A DNA stretch of 21,947 nt from the NCBI RefSeq assembly GCF_023653455.1, contig NZ_JAKEDR010000044.1, positions 1 to 21,947 on the forward strand, given 5' to 3'. The notes beneath the pieces are model-generated. The model searched no databases and was not told where the DNA came from. It saw nothing but the letters and a program-made list of their open reading frames with translations. The stretch's first letter is position 1. Each line of letters starts with the position of its first letter. The translations under genes and the position numbers were made by a program. Shown here piece after piece: positions 1 through 6,963 of the stretch. The stretch comes from Paraclostridium ghonii. GTDB lineage: Bacteria > Bacillota > Clostridia > Peptostreptococcales > Peptostreptococcaceae.

Positions 1-67
1 CTTATATAAAAGAGGGCTTTATTCATTACTAAATATGTGATAAAATACATGAAAATATTTGTATTAC

Positions 68-96
68 TTGATTAGATTAAAAAAAGAAGATATTAT
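68..96 (+). promoter_or_regulatory. Putative sigma-A promoter for the ABC-F gene
   Basis: A TTGATT -35 box (68-73) and a TATTAT -10 box (91-96) are separated by exactly 17 bases, which fits a housekeeping promoter. Transcription would start near 103, about 27 bases before the ATG at 130. The rest of bases 1-129 is AT-rich with no other recognised feature; whatever gene lies to the left is outside the window. This is a visual consensus match only. Confidence 0.45.
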
Positions 97-129
97 GTTA
101 TAGATAACAAAATAAGAAGAGGTGTTTAG

Positions 130-1680
130 ATGCTAGTAGTTGAAAATGTTAGCCATGGATTTGGCGGAAGAACTATACTTGAAAATGTATCGTTTAGACT
201 TAGAAAGGGAGAACATATAGCCCTTATTGGAGCAAATGGAGAAGGAAAGTCTACATTTTTAAATATAATAACAAAAAAACTTATGCCTGATGCTGGAAAT
301 ATAAAATGGTCATCAAGGGTAACTGTAGGATACTTAGATCAACATACAGTGTTGACAAAAGGAAAATCTATAAGAGAAGTTTTAAGAGATGCTTTTAAGT
401 ATATGTTTGATCTAGAGCAAGAAATGATTGCAATGTATGATAAAATGGGCGAAGCTGATGAAGATGAAATGACAAAGTTAATGGAAAGTACAGCAGAAAT
501 ACAGACTATTTTAGAAAATAGTGGATTTTATATGATAGATGCTAAAATACAAGAAGTTGCCAATGGATTAGGTCTTGGAGAAATAGGATTAGATAAAGAT
601 GTAACTGACTTAAGTGGAGGACAAAGAACTAAAGTTTTACTTACAAAATTGCTTTTAGAAAATCCTATAATTCTTATATTAGATGAGCCTACTAATTACT
701 TAGATATAGAGCATATAGCTTGGTTAACTAAGTATTTACAAGAATATGAAAATAGTTTTATATTAGTATCTCATGATGTGCCGTTTATAAATGATACTTG
801 TAATGTAATTTATCATATGGAAAATGGAGAGCTTAATAGATACAAAGGAAATTATGATGAATTTGAAAGACTTAGAGATATAAAGAAAAGACAAGAAGAT
901 CAAGCTTATGAAAAACAAGTAGAAGAAAGAAAAAGGTTAGAAGACTTTGTTGCTAGAAATAAAGCTAGAGTTGCCACTCGTGGAATGGCAAACAGTAGAC
1001 AAAAACAATTAGACAAAATGGAGATTTTAGAAAGACCAAAAGAAAAGATAAAACCTACATTTAATTTTATGGAATCTAGAGCATCTAGTAGATTTGTTTT
1101 TACAACTGAGGATTTAATATTAGGATATGATGAAGCATTAACAAAGCCACTTAACTTCACATTAGAGAGAAATCAAAAGATTGCACTAAGAGGTATGAAT
1201 GGTATAGGAAAATCTACATTACTGAAAACTCTTTTAGGTATAATAAAGCCTTTTGATGGAAAAGTTGAATTGGGAGATTATTTAGAAGTTGGGTATTTTG
1301 AGCAAGAAAGCTCAAAAGAAAATAGTAATACTCCTATGGATGAAATATGGGCAGAATATCCAGGGCTTACAAACTTTGAGGTAAGACAATCACTATCTAA
1401 GTGTGGACTTACAAATGATCATATAACAAGCCAAATGAGGGTTTTAAGTGGAGGCGAAGCTGCTAAGGTTAGATTATGTAAATTAATGTTAAATAAAATA
1501 AACTTTTTAGTACTAGATGAACCTACTAATCACTTAGATGTAGAAGCTAAAGATGAGCTTAAAAAAGCTATAAGAGAATTTAAAGGAACTGTACTTTTAG
1601 TATCACATGAACCTGAGTTTTATGAAGATATAGTTGATGACGTATGGAATATAGAAGATTTTACAACTAAGATAGTATAA
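130..1680 (+). CDS. ABC-F family ATP-binding protein (YkpA/YbiT-like)
   Basis: This is a soluble protein with two tandem ABC ATPase domains and no membrane segment, the layout of ABC-F proteins that act at the ribosome E site in translation or antibiotic protection rather than in transport. Domain 1 has Walker A GANGEGKST (34-42), signature LSGGQ (161-165) and a Walker B-type LDEPTN starting at 184. Domain 2 has GMNGIGKST (355-363), LSGGE (439-443) and LDEPTNHLD from 462. Between them lies a charged, lysine- and glutamate-rich linker (about 240-320). The protein is 516 residues and lacks a long C-terminal extension, which fits the housekeeping YkpA/YbiT-type subgroup better than the known resistance subgroups. 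A ribosome binding site (AGAGGTG) lies just upstream of the ATG. Which ABC-F subgroup it belongs to, and whether it confers resistance, cannot be decided by eye. Confidence 0.9.
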   Translation: MLVVENVSHGFGGRTILENVSFRLRKGEHIALIGANGEGKSTFLNIITKKLMPDAGNIKWSSRVTVGYLDQHTVLTKGKSIREVLRDAFKYMFDLEQEMIAMYDKMGEADEDEMTKLMESTAEIQTILENSGFYMIDAKIQEVANGLGLGEIGLDKDVTDLSGGQRTKVLLTKLLLENPIILILDEPTNYLDIEHIAWLTKYLQEYENSFILVSHDVPFINDTCNVIYHMENGELNRYKGNYDEFERLRDIKKRQEDQAYEKQVEERKRLEDFVARNKARVATRGMANSRQKQLDKMEILERPKEKIKPTFNFMESRASSRFVFTTEDLILGYDEALTKPLNFTLERNQKIALRGMNGIGKSTLLKTLLGIIKPFDGKVELGDYLEVGYFEQESSKENSNTPMDEIWAEYPGLTNFEVRQSLSKCGLTNDHITSQMRVLSGGEAAKVRLCKLMLNKINFLVLDEPTNHLDVEAKDELKKAIREFKGTVLLVSHEPEFYEDIVDDVWNIEDFTTKIV

Positions 1681-1705
1681 TATAAAAATATATAGGGTGT
1701 TAAAT

Positions 1706-2335
1706 ATGAAGAAAATTTTAGGGTTTTTAATGTCATTAGCATTGAGTTTGTTAATAATAACCTCGGCTATAAAATTCACTGTTAATTTCAAACAATTATA
1801 TTATTTTGATATAGGTTATTTAAATATTTCCATGTTAAGTGATATGAGTAAGGAAGATATAAAATTAAATTACGATTATTTAATTGATTACAATACGAGC
1901 AATAAAGAAATGGATTTTAAGTTGCCTACATTGGAATCATCACCTCAAGGAAAAGTTCATTTTGAAGAAGTTAGAGATATATTTAAAAATATAAATACTA
2001 TAAATAAAATAACATTAATATTAGTTATAATAGGATCATATATATGTTTTAAATTTAAAAATATATATGTATTAAAATATAGTGCATGGACATTAATAAC
2101 ATTACCTATTTTAATATCCATACCAATCATTATAAATTTTGAAAAGAGTTTTGAATTATTTCATAAATTATTTTTCGATAATGACTACTGGATATTTGAT
2201 CCAACTATAGATCCAGTTATAAATATGTTACCTTCAGAATTTTTTCTTCATGCAGGTATAATGATATTAGGTATTATATTTTTAATAAGTATATTAATGT
2301 TACTTAGTTATAGGAAATTGAAAAAGGAGTGGTAG
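1706..2335 (+). CDS. TIGR01906 / DUF1461 family integral membrane protein
   Basis: A 209-residue membrane protein with an N-terminal hydrophobic segment (about 3-20), an extracytoplasmic stretch, and three further hydrophobic segments in the C-terminal half. The later region contains FHKLFFDNDYWIFDP followed by an aspartate and a short LPSEFF motif, the hallmark pattern of the TIGR01906 (DUF1461) family, whose function is unknown. I chose the ATG at 1706 over an in-frame GTG at 1697 because AGGGTG at 1694-1699 is well spaced as a ribosome binding site for 1706. It starts 25 bases after the ABC-F stop and is probably co-transcribed. Its stop codon lies inside the following hairpin. Confidence 0.75.
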   Translation: MKKILGFLMSLALSLLIITSAIKFTVNFKQLYYFDIGYLNISMLSDMSKEDIKLNYDYLIDYNTSNKEMDFKLPTLESSPQGKVHFEEVRDIFKNINTINKITLILVIIGSYICFKFKNIYVLKYSAWTLITLPILISIPIIINFEKSFELFHKLFFDNDYWIFDPTIDPVINMLPSEFFLHAGIMILGIIFLISILMLLSYRKLKKEW

Positions 2336-2349
2336 CCAACCACTCCTTT
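2323..2349. terminator. Intrinsic terminator, probably bidirectional
   Basis: A perfect 11-base-pair inverted repeat (AAAGGAGTGGT / ACCACTCCTTT) with a 5-base loop lies between two convergent genes. On the minus strand the stem is followed by a run of five T, so it best serves the cysteine-rich gene at 2368-2625. On the plus strand the trailing T run is short. It overlaps the last two codons of the TIGR01906 gene. Confidence 0.75.
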
Positions 2350-2367
2350 AAAAATATAGTAAATAAA

Positions 2368-2625
2368 CTATTTTTTCCCTAAATTTAAGATATCTCCTAT
2401 TTTGCTCATTATATAGTCATGACTTTTTTTATTGTGAGGAACTAAACAAGATGAGCAATCTTTTATTCCGTCATCTGTGTACTTAAAGTTGCCTCCGCAC
2501 TCATCTTTTAAAGCGTATAATGGACAATAGCAAAATAGGCAATTAAAGTTATCAGGATTACTTACTTTATGACAAGGAAAGTACTCACATTTATCATTTC
2601 TAAAAAACTTATAATTCTCAGACAC
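2368..2625 (-). CDS. Small cysteine-rich zf-like domain protein
   Basis: An 85-residue protein with eight cysteines (13, 18, 29, 32, 34, 43, 57, 60) in pairs such as CLFCYC and CSSC. This matches the 'cysteine-rich small domain' (zf-like, Pfam PF04071 as I recall it), probably a metal- or iron-sulfur-binding domain. In other organisms the domain also occurs fused to or beside cobalamin biosynthesis proteins, but nothing of that kind is nearby, so the role is open. The start is a GTG at 2625, chosen because a perfect AAGGAGG lies 7 bases upstream; the ATG one base further upstream is out of frame. It is transcribed divergently from hflX and has no signal peptide. Confidence 0.75.
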   Translation of the reverse strand: MSENYKFFRNDKCEYFPCHKVSNPDNFNCLFCYCPLYALKDECGGNFKYTDDGIKDCSSCLVPHNKKSHDYIMSKIGDILNLGKK

Positions 2626-2684
2626 ATTCTTACCTCCTTAATTATTTATAGTTTTAATATAATTATACTAAAAATTTACAAGAG

Positions 2685-2693
2685 TGGTATAAT
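2685..2693 (+). promoter_or_regulatory. Extended -10 promoter for hflX
   Basis: TGGTATAAT is a TGn-TATAAT extended -10 element about 30 bases upstream of the hflX ATG; such elements can work with a poor -35 box. The 98-base divergent gap also carries TATAAT on the minus strand (2667-2662), a candidate -10 for the cysteine-rich gene. The two promoters would lie almost back to back. Confidence 0.45.
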
Positions 2694-2723
2694 AAAAAAA
2701 AGTATATAAAATGAGGTGTTACA

Positions 2724-4007
2724 ATGGATAAAATAGTAGAAAAAGCATTGTTAGTAGGACTTAATATAACTACTAATGTAAAAAAAGTTGATGATATAGA
2801 TATTAACGAGTCTATGGAGGAATTAAAAGAACTTGCAAAAGCTGCAGGAGCAGAAGTTGTAGGTAGTATAATTCAAAATAGACCAGCTAGAGAGGCTGCT
2901 TTTTATATAGGAAAAGGAAAAGTAGAAGAGATAAAAGCTTATTGTGAGTCACTAGATGCTACAGTTGTTATATTCAATGATGAATTATCTGGAGCTCAAA
3001 TAAGAAACATAGAAGAATTAGTTCAAAGAAAAGTAATAGATAGAACTACATTGATATTAGATATATTTGCTCAAAGAGCTTTAAGTAAAGAAGGTAAATT
3101 ACAAGTTGAACTAGCTCAATTAAAATATAGAATGCCTAGGCTATATGGTATGGGTGGAGAAATGAGTAGAACAGGTGCAGGGATTGGAACAAGAGGACCA
3201 GGGGAACAAAAACTAGAAGTAGACAAAAGACATATATTAAATAAAATGGCAGACATAAGACAGGAACTTAGAGATGTTAAGAAAAATAGAGAGACTCAAA
3301 GAGCTCAAAGGTTAAAGTCTAATATACCTATTGTTGCATTAGTAGGATATACAAATGCAGGAAAATCTACACTGCTTAATGAGCTTATCAAAACACATAA
3401 AGATTATAGTGTTGAAAAAGAAGTTTTATCAAAAGACATGTTATTTGCAACTTTAGATGTAACTTTAAGAAAAGCATTACTTCCTAATAAGAAAGAGTTT
3501 TTAGTTGTTGATACAGTGGGGTTTGTAAGTAAATTACCACATGATTTAGTAGAAGCATTTAAAGCAACATTAGAAGAAGTACATTATGCAGATTTAATAG
3601 TGCATGTAGTAGATACAACTAATGATAGTTTTGAAATACAAGAAAACACAACTAAAAATGTTTTAAAAGAATTAGATGCAAATGATAAGCCGACAATAAT
3701 GGCTTATAATAAAATAGATAGATTAGAGCTTGATATTTATCCTAAAAATCAAGAAAATATAGTATATATATCTGCTAAACAAGGTATTAATATGGATAAA
3801 TTAATAGATATGATTCAAAATGCTTTAATGGAAAATACCCATAAAGTAGACTTATTACTTCCATACGATAAAGGGGACATATTTAATAAATTAAAAAATA
3901 AATACAATATTGAAAAATTTGAGTATGTAGAAAATGGAATAGAGTTAACTGTCGACTTAGATGAAGAAGATTACAATATGTACAAAAACTATATAATAAA
4001 TGAGTAG
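2724..4007 (+). CDS. hflX: GTPase HflX
   Basis: HflX is a ribosome-binding GTPase that splits or rescues stalled 70S ribosomes, mainly under stress. The 427-residue length is normal. The N-terminal HflX domain (about 10-110) contains the glycine-rich YIGKGKVEEI segment. A linker with RTGAGIGTRGPGEQKLE, typical of the family, comes before the GTPase domain. That domain has G1 GYTNAGKST (208-216), a DTVGFV G3 motif and an NKID G4 motif. The ATG at 2724 is preceded by GAGGTG. It lies 8 bases upstream of the HEAT-repeat gene and probably forms an operon with it. Confidence 0.97.
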   Translation: MDKIVEKALLVGLNITTNVKKVDDIDINESMEELKELAKAAGAEVVGSIIQNRPAREAAFYIGKGKVEEIKAYCESLDATVVIFNDELSGAQIRNIEELVQRKVIDRTTLILDIFAQRALSKEGKLQVELAQLKYRMPRLYGMGGEMSRTGAGIGTRGPGEQKLEVDKRHILNKMADIRQELRDVKKNRETQRAQRLKSNIPIVALVGYTNAGKSTLLNELIKTHKDYSVEKEVLSKDMLFATLDVTLRKALLPNKKEFLVVDTVGFVSKLPHDLVEAFKATLEEVHYADLIVHVVDTTNDSFEIQENTTKNVLKELDANDKPTIMAYNKIDRLELDIYPKNQENIVYISAKQGINMDKLIDMIQNALMENTHKVDLLLPYDKGDIFNKLKNKYNIEKFEYVENGIELTVDLDEEDYNMYKNYIINE

Positions 4008-4015
4008 GTAGTTGA

Positions 4016-4681
4016 ATGAACATATCGTGGGATAATATAGAAAAAATAGAAGATCATTTTATAACATATCTTTTATATAAAGAATCTAAGACAGTATCTC
4101 AAATAAGTAAAATAAGAAATATGGAAGTTCAAGAAATAAATGAGCAGTTAATAAAAGCAAAAATAGAAATAAAATCTATGCTAAAAAATAAAATAGAATC
4201 ATCAAAGGATATTATTGATAAATTTTTAGAACAGGGCAAAGATGACCGTATTAATTTGATGAATACTTTGGATGAAGAAAATTTATTATTATTTAAAAGA
4301 AAATTATACAAAAGAATTATGAATGAAAAAAATGCAGAAGATCTTATGACTTTAATATGGGCAACTGGAGAGTTAAATGATGATAGGTTTCTAAAGATAT
4401 TGCATAAACTTACAAATCATAGGCACTCAGATGTGAGAAGAATAACATACTCAGCTCTTAGAAAAATATCATCAGTAGATAGCCGAGAAATTTTCCATAA
4501 GGGGCTATATGACTCAAATCCTCAAACAAGACAATATTGTGCTAAAGCACTTGCAAAGGTTGGAAATGAGGAGAGTTTACTAATAATACAAAGGCTTAAA
4601 GATAAAAAAAAATCTGAAAAGGACTATGTTATAAGAACATATAAAGATACTATTAATCAATTAGAAAAAACTCCTCAATAG
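4016..4681 (+). CDS. HEAT-repeat protein with possible N-terminal helix-turn-helix
   Basis: A 221-residue, wholly soluble, highly charged protein. The C-terminal part (about 105-220) shows repeated paired helices with the pattern 'DVRRITYSALRKI' and 'TRQYCAKALAKVG', characteristic of HEAT or PBS-lyase-type repeats that form protein-binding scaffolds. The N-terminal 50 residues (YLLYKESKTVSQISKIRN and on) resemble the region-4-like helix-turn-helix of sigma factors, with a loosely conserved turn, but this is a weak resemblance. The gene starts 8 bases after the hflX stop, so it is likely translated from the same message. I do not recognise a named family and assign no function. Confidence 0.7.
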   Translation: MNISWDNIEKIEDHFITYLLYKESKTVSQISKIRNMEVQEINEQLIKAKIEIKSMLKNKIESSKDIIDKFLEQGKDDRINLMNTLDEENLLLFKRKLYKRIMNEKNAEDLMTLIWATGELNDDRFLKILHKLTNHRHSDVRRITYSALRKISSVDSREIFHKGLYDSNPQTRQYCAKALAKVGNEESLLIIQRLKDKKKSEKDYVIRTYKDTINQLEKTPQ

Positions 4682-4792
4682 GTAACATAAACACTATAAA
4701 TTTAACATATAATGGATTAACAAAAGAAATTACTAAAAAAGTTTAACTCCATAGCTTGGTTTTAAAATATAGTTTAGTAGGGGGAGTCTAAT

Positions 4793-5221
4793 ATGATACT
4801 AAGACGTTGTGCAGGTGGTATAGTATTTTATGCAAACAAAGTATTGATAGTAAAAAATGACAAAGGTGAATGGACTATTCCTAAAGGAAAAATAAGCGAT
4901 AATGATATTGCTAGTGAAGTAGCTACACAAAAGATTAAAGAAGAAGTTGAAGTTGATGCTAAGGTAGTAGACATGGCAGGAGACACTATGTATGAATTTT
5001 ACTCAAGAAGCAGACAACAAAAAGTATGTAACGCTATAATGTGGTACATAATGGAAAGTGATGATACAGACTATAGTATCAATGATAAAAGTATTGCAGA
5101 AGCTGGCTTCTTTAAGGTTAAAGATGCTTTAGATATGCTAGCTCATAACAAAGAAAAATCTCTTGTGGAAATTTCTTACAAAAAATTTAAGGATTTAAAA
5201 AAGAATAGTATAGATAATTAG
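4793..5221 (+). CDS. Nudix-fold protein with degenerate Nudix box
   Basis: A 142-residue protein with the Nudix fold layout: the CAGGIVF strand at 6-12, a WTIPKGK entry into the box at 27-33, and a helix with EE. Nudix enzymes hydrolyse nucleoside diphosphates linked to another group, using the box G-x5-E-x7-R-E-U-x-E-E-x-G-U. Here the aligned box (32-54) has G32, but D38 replaces E, Q46 and K47 replace RE, E50-E51 are kept, and E53 replaces the G. Loss of the first metal-binding glutamate of the REUxEE core makes normal catalysis doubtful; it may be a binding protein or have altered activity. The ATG is preceded by GGGGGAG at a suitable distance. The 111-base gap upstream contains a TATAAT at about 4710 but no clear -35. 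Confidence 0.75.
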   Translation: MILRRCAGGIVFYANKVLIVKNDKGEWTIPKGKISDNDIASEVATQKIKEEVEVDAKVVDMAGDTMYEFYSRSRQQKVCNAIMWYIMESDDTDYSINDKSIAEAGFFKVKDALDMLAHNKEKSLVEISYKKFKDLKKNSIDN

Positions 5222-5248
5222 TATTTTATTTATCTGCATTTAAATTAC

Positions 5249-5275
5249 AGAACAAGGCATTTGCCTTGTTCTATT
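5249..5275 (+). terminator. Intrinsic terminator after the Nudix gene
   Basis: A perfect 10-base-pair stem (AGAACAAGGC / GCCTTGTTCT) with an ATTT loop is followed by ATTTATAT. It starts 28 bases after the Nudix stop codon. The T tract is interrupted, so efficiency may be moderate. Confidence 0.75.
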
Positions 5276-5289
5276 TATATATATATAAT
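5261..5289 (+). promoter_or_regulatory. Putative promoter for the YigZ gene, overlapping the terminator
   Basis: TTGCCT (5261-5266) and TATAAT (5284-5289) are 17 bases apart. The -35 box lies inside the loop and descending stem of the preceding terminator. Transcription would start near 5296, before the AAGGAGG ribosome binding site of the gene at 5320. Confidence 0.35.
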
Positions 5290-5319
5290 TAGTATATAAA
5301 CAAGCTAAGGAGGATATAG

Positions 5320-5958
5320 ATGTATAAAACATTACATGAATTTGGTACGGATGAGATTACAATAGAGAAATCTACATTTATTGGGTATGCAAAGCCTATA
5401 AAAACGGAAGAAGAGGCTGTTGAATTTATAAATGAAATAAAGAAAAAACATAAAGATGCAAGACATAATGTATGGGCATATACAGTAGGAAAAAGTATGA
5501 ATATACAAAGGTATAGTGATGATGGAGAGCCTCAAGGAACGGCAGGTATTCCTACATTAGAAGTTATAAAAAAAGAGGACTTAAGAGATGTTGTAGTTGT
5601 TGTAACTAGATACTTTGGAGGAATAAAACTAGGTGCTGGAGGACTTGTTAGAGCTTATACAAAAGGAGCAAAAATAGGACTTGAAGCTGGGAAAATAATA
5701 GAAAAAGTAATGTATCAAGAAGTTAGAATAAAAATAGATTATAATCAGCTAGGCAAAGTTCAAAATGAAATAATGAATATGGGATACTTTATAAAAGATA
5801 CTGTTTATGAAGATAATGTAGAAATAATTGTTTATTCAAGAGTTAATGAAAAAGAAACTGTTATAGAAAAAATAAAGAATATAACAAGTGCGACTGCACA
5901 AATAAGTTTAGAAGAAGAGTTTTACTTATCTGAAAAAGATGGAAAAATAATATTATAA
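5320..5958 (+). CDS. YigZ/IMPACT family protein (UPF0029)
   Basis: A 212-residue soluble protein of the YigZ/YvyE family, related to the eukaryotic translation regulator IMPACT. The N-terminal UPF0029 domain (about 10-125) contains the diagnostic segment YSDDGEPQGTAGIP (67-80) and, later, VVVTRYFGGIKLGAGGLVRAY. The C-terminal domain (about 135-205), ferredoxin-like in solved relatives, ends the protein at the normal family length. The precise biochemical role in bacteria is unsettled; a translation or protein-turnover function has been proposed. The start is set by AAGGAGG nine bases upstream. It is bounded by a terminator on the left and the structured element at 5961-6067 on the right, so it is probably monocistronic. 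Confidence 0.92.
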   Translation: MYKTLHEFGTDEITIEKSTFIGYAKPIKTEEEAVEFINEIKKKHKDARHNVWAYTVGKSMNIQRYSDDGEPQGTAGIPTLEVIKKEDLRDVVVVVTRYFGGIKLGAGGLVRAYTKGAKIGLEAGKIIEKVMYQEVRIKIDYNQLGKVQNEIMNMGYFIKDTVYEDNVEIIVYSRVNEKETVIEKIKNITSATAQISLEEEFYLSEKDGKIIL

Positions 5959-5960
5959 AA

Positions 5961-6067
5961 AATTCGCTTCGCTCATGTCCCCAACGACCTTAAAAAGCAG
6001 GTCCGTTGCTCAAGTTTATGAGTTGGAAATTATATTTATCCAAAGTTCAGGATTAAATATAATTTCC
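5961..6067. repeat. Folded intergenic element with two hairpins, possible repeat
   Basis: This stretch has a base composition unlike its surroundings and contains nested inverted repeats. Hairpin 1 pairs CAACG-ACCT (5982-5990) with AGGT-C-CGTTG (5999-6008), with one bulged C, and is enclosed by CTCAT (5972-5976) pairing with ATGAG (6018-6022). Hairpin 2 pairs GGAAATTATATTTA (6025-6038) perfectly with 6054-6067, continued by TCC/GGA after a one-base bulge. There is no open reading frame of note. It may be a small interspersed (MITE- or REP-like) element or a structured RNA. Copy number cannot be judged from one window. Confidence 0.4.
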
Positions 6068-6077
6068 TAAGGATTAA

Positions 6078-6111
6078 AAAAGGAATGCTTAAAGTTTTGA
6101 GCATTCCTTTT
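6078..6111 (-). terminator. Intrinsic terminator of the TauE pair
   Basis: A perfect 12-base-pair stem (AAAAGGAATGCT, 6078-6089, with 6100-6111) has a 10-base loop. Read on the minus strand it ends in a run of six T, immediately after the stop codon of the downstream TauE half. On the plus strand it also ends in TTTT, so it may terminate transcripts from the YigZ side too. Confidence 0.8.
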
Positions 6112-6487
6112 AATCTTCACATTTATTTTTATTTGGACTAAAAATTCCATTTTTAACTTCTAAAACTCCGATTATAAGTAAAAATACTCCAAATACTTTT
6201 CTCAAAATTTCTGAAGATATGTATGTTGCTAAAAAAGAGCCACATATTGCTCCTAAAATACCAAATAAAGCTATAGGTATTACTAATTTAAAAATAACAT
6301 TTTTATTTTTTATATGTATTATTAAAGCAAATATACTCATAGGTATAGATGAAAGTAAGTTTATACTTTGAGCTATTTTAGGATCAATATTTGCAAATAA
6401 TATTAAAGCCGGAATCAATATAGTCCCACCACCCATACCCATTCCTCCTATTATCCCAGAGATAAAACCTAATATAACAAGTAACAT
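6110..6487 (-). CDS. Half-size TauE/SafE-family membrane protein (second of pair)
   Basis: A 125-residue, very hydrophobic protein with about four membrane segments. It opens with the family's glycine-rich repeat motif GIIGGMGMGGGTILIP (about 11-26). TauE/SafE proteins export sulfite, sulfoacetate or other organosulfur anions and normally have about 250 residues and eight membrane segments made of two homologous halves. This protein is one half only. It starts at an ATG overlapping the stop of the other half (TAATG), with AAGGATGGTG upstream, so translation is coupled. I infer that the two halves assemble into one transporter; the substrate is unknown. Its tail ends in a short charged segment with one cysteine. 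Confidence 0.82.
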   Translation of the reverse strand: MLLVILGFISGIIGGMGMGGGTILIPALILFANIDPKIAQSINLLSSIPMSIFALIIHIKNKNVIFKLVIPIALFGILGAICGSFLATYISSEILRKVFGVFLLIIGVLEVKNGIFSPNKNKCED

Positions 6488-6855
6488 TAAAACACCATCC
6501 TTAATGCGGCTATAATCATTATAGTGCCAAAAGATATTCTTAAAAATCTTCCAGTTAACTTACAAAGAATTTTAGCTCCAATAATACCTCCAATAATACT
6601 TCCTACTGCAACTTTAAACGTAATATCTAAGTCATATGTACCTTGAGAAATATATACAAATGAACTTGTTGTTGTCAAAAATACTATTATGGCAAGTGAT
6701 GTAGCGTGAGACTTATGTTCTTCTACTTTTAAAATATTATTCAATATAGGAACTAGAAGGGTTCCTCCTCCAGATCCAAAAACTCCATTTATAAAACCAG
6801 TTACTAAGCCTATAAATGAATTTTTTATATTAAAATTTAAAAATTTTTTTTTCAT
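6487..6855 (-). CDS. Half-size TauE/SafE-family membrane protein (first of pair)
   Basis: A 122-residue membrane protein with about four hydrophobic segments and the motif GFINGVFGSGGGTLLVP (about 19-35), equivalent to the motif in the gene that follows it. I chose the ATG at 6855 because AAGGTGAT lies just upstream; an in-frame ATG at 6942 would add 29 residues that run back through the promoter region of nadE and has no good ribosome binding site. It is the first gene of a two-gene minus-strand operon and is divergent from nadE. Both halves keep the family motif and have their own start signals, which argues for a genuine two-subunit transporter and not a broken gene. Confidence 0.8.
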   Translation of the reverse strand: MKKKFLNFNIKNSFIGLVTGFINGVFGSGGGTLLVPILNNILKVEEHKSHATSLAIIVFLTTTSSFVYISQGTYDLDITFKVAVGSIIGGIIGAKILCKLTGRFLRISFGTIMIIAALRMVF

Positions 6856-6921
6856 AATATCACCTTCTTGAATTATTTTTAACATAAAGCATAAATTATA
6901 TTTAATTAAAATAAAAATATC

Positions 6922-6930
6922 TGATATAAT
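6922..6930 (+). promoter_or_regulatory. Extended -10 promoter for nadE
   Basis: TGATATAAT is a TGn-TATAAT extended -10 element 34 bases before the nadE ATG. The -35 region (near 6902) is weak, as is common with extended -10 promoters. The leader would be about 27 bases, too short for a riboswitch. Confidence 0.5.
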
Positions 6931-6963
6931 TGGAGTATCCATAAAATGTAAGGAGGAAATATA

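Noticed and set aside
130..1680. ABC-F gene as an antibiotic-resistance determinant
   Set aside because: Linker length and motifs look like the widespread housekeeping subgroup, and there is no leader-peptide attenuator or mobile element nearby; resistance cannot be claimed.
5961..6067. Structured element as a tRNA or known riboswitch
   Set aside because: It has no cloverleaf, no T-loop GTTCRA sequence and lies downstream of a gene; the pairing is two simple hairpins.
6110..6942. The two TauE halves as one gene broken by a frameshift
   Set aside because: Each half has its own start and ribosome binding site, both keep the family motif, and the TAATG overlap is a typical coupled-gene junction.
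6487..6942. Longer 151-residue form of the first TauE half
   Set aside because: The extra 29 residues would cross the divergent promoter region and lack a ribosome binding site, while AAGGTGAT is well placed for the ATG at 6855.
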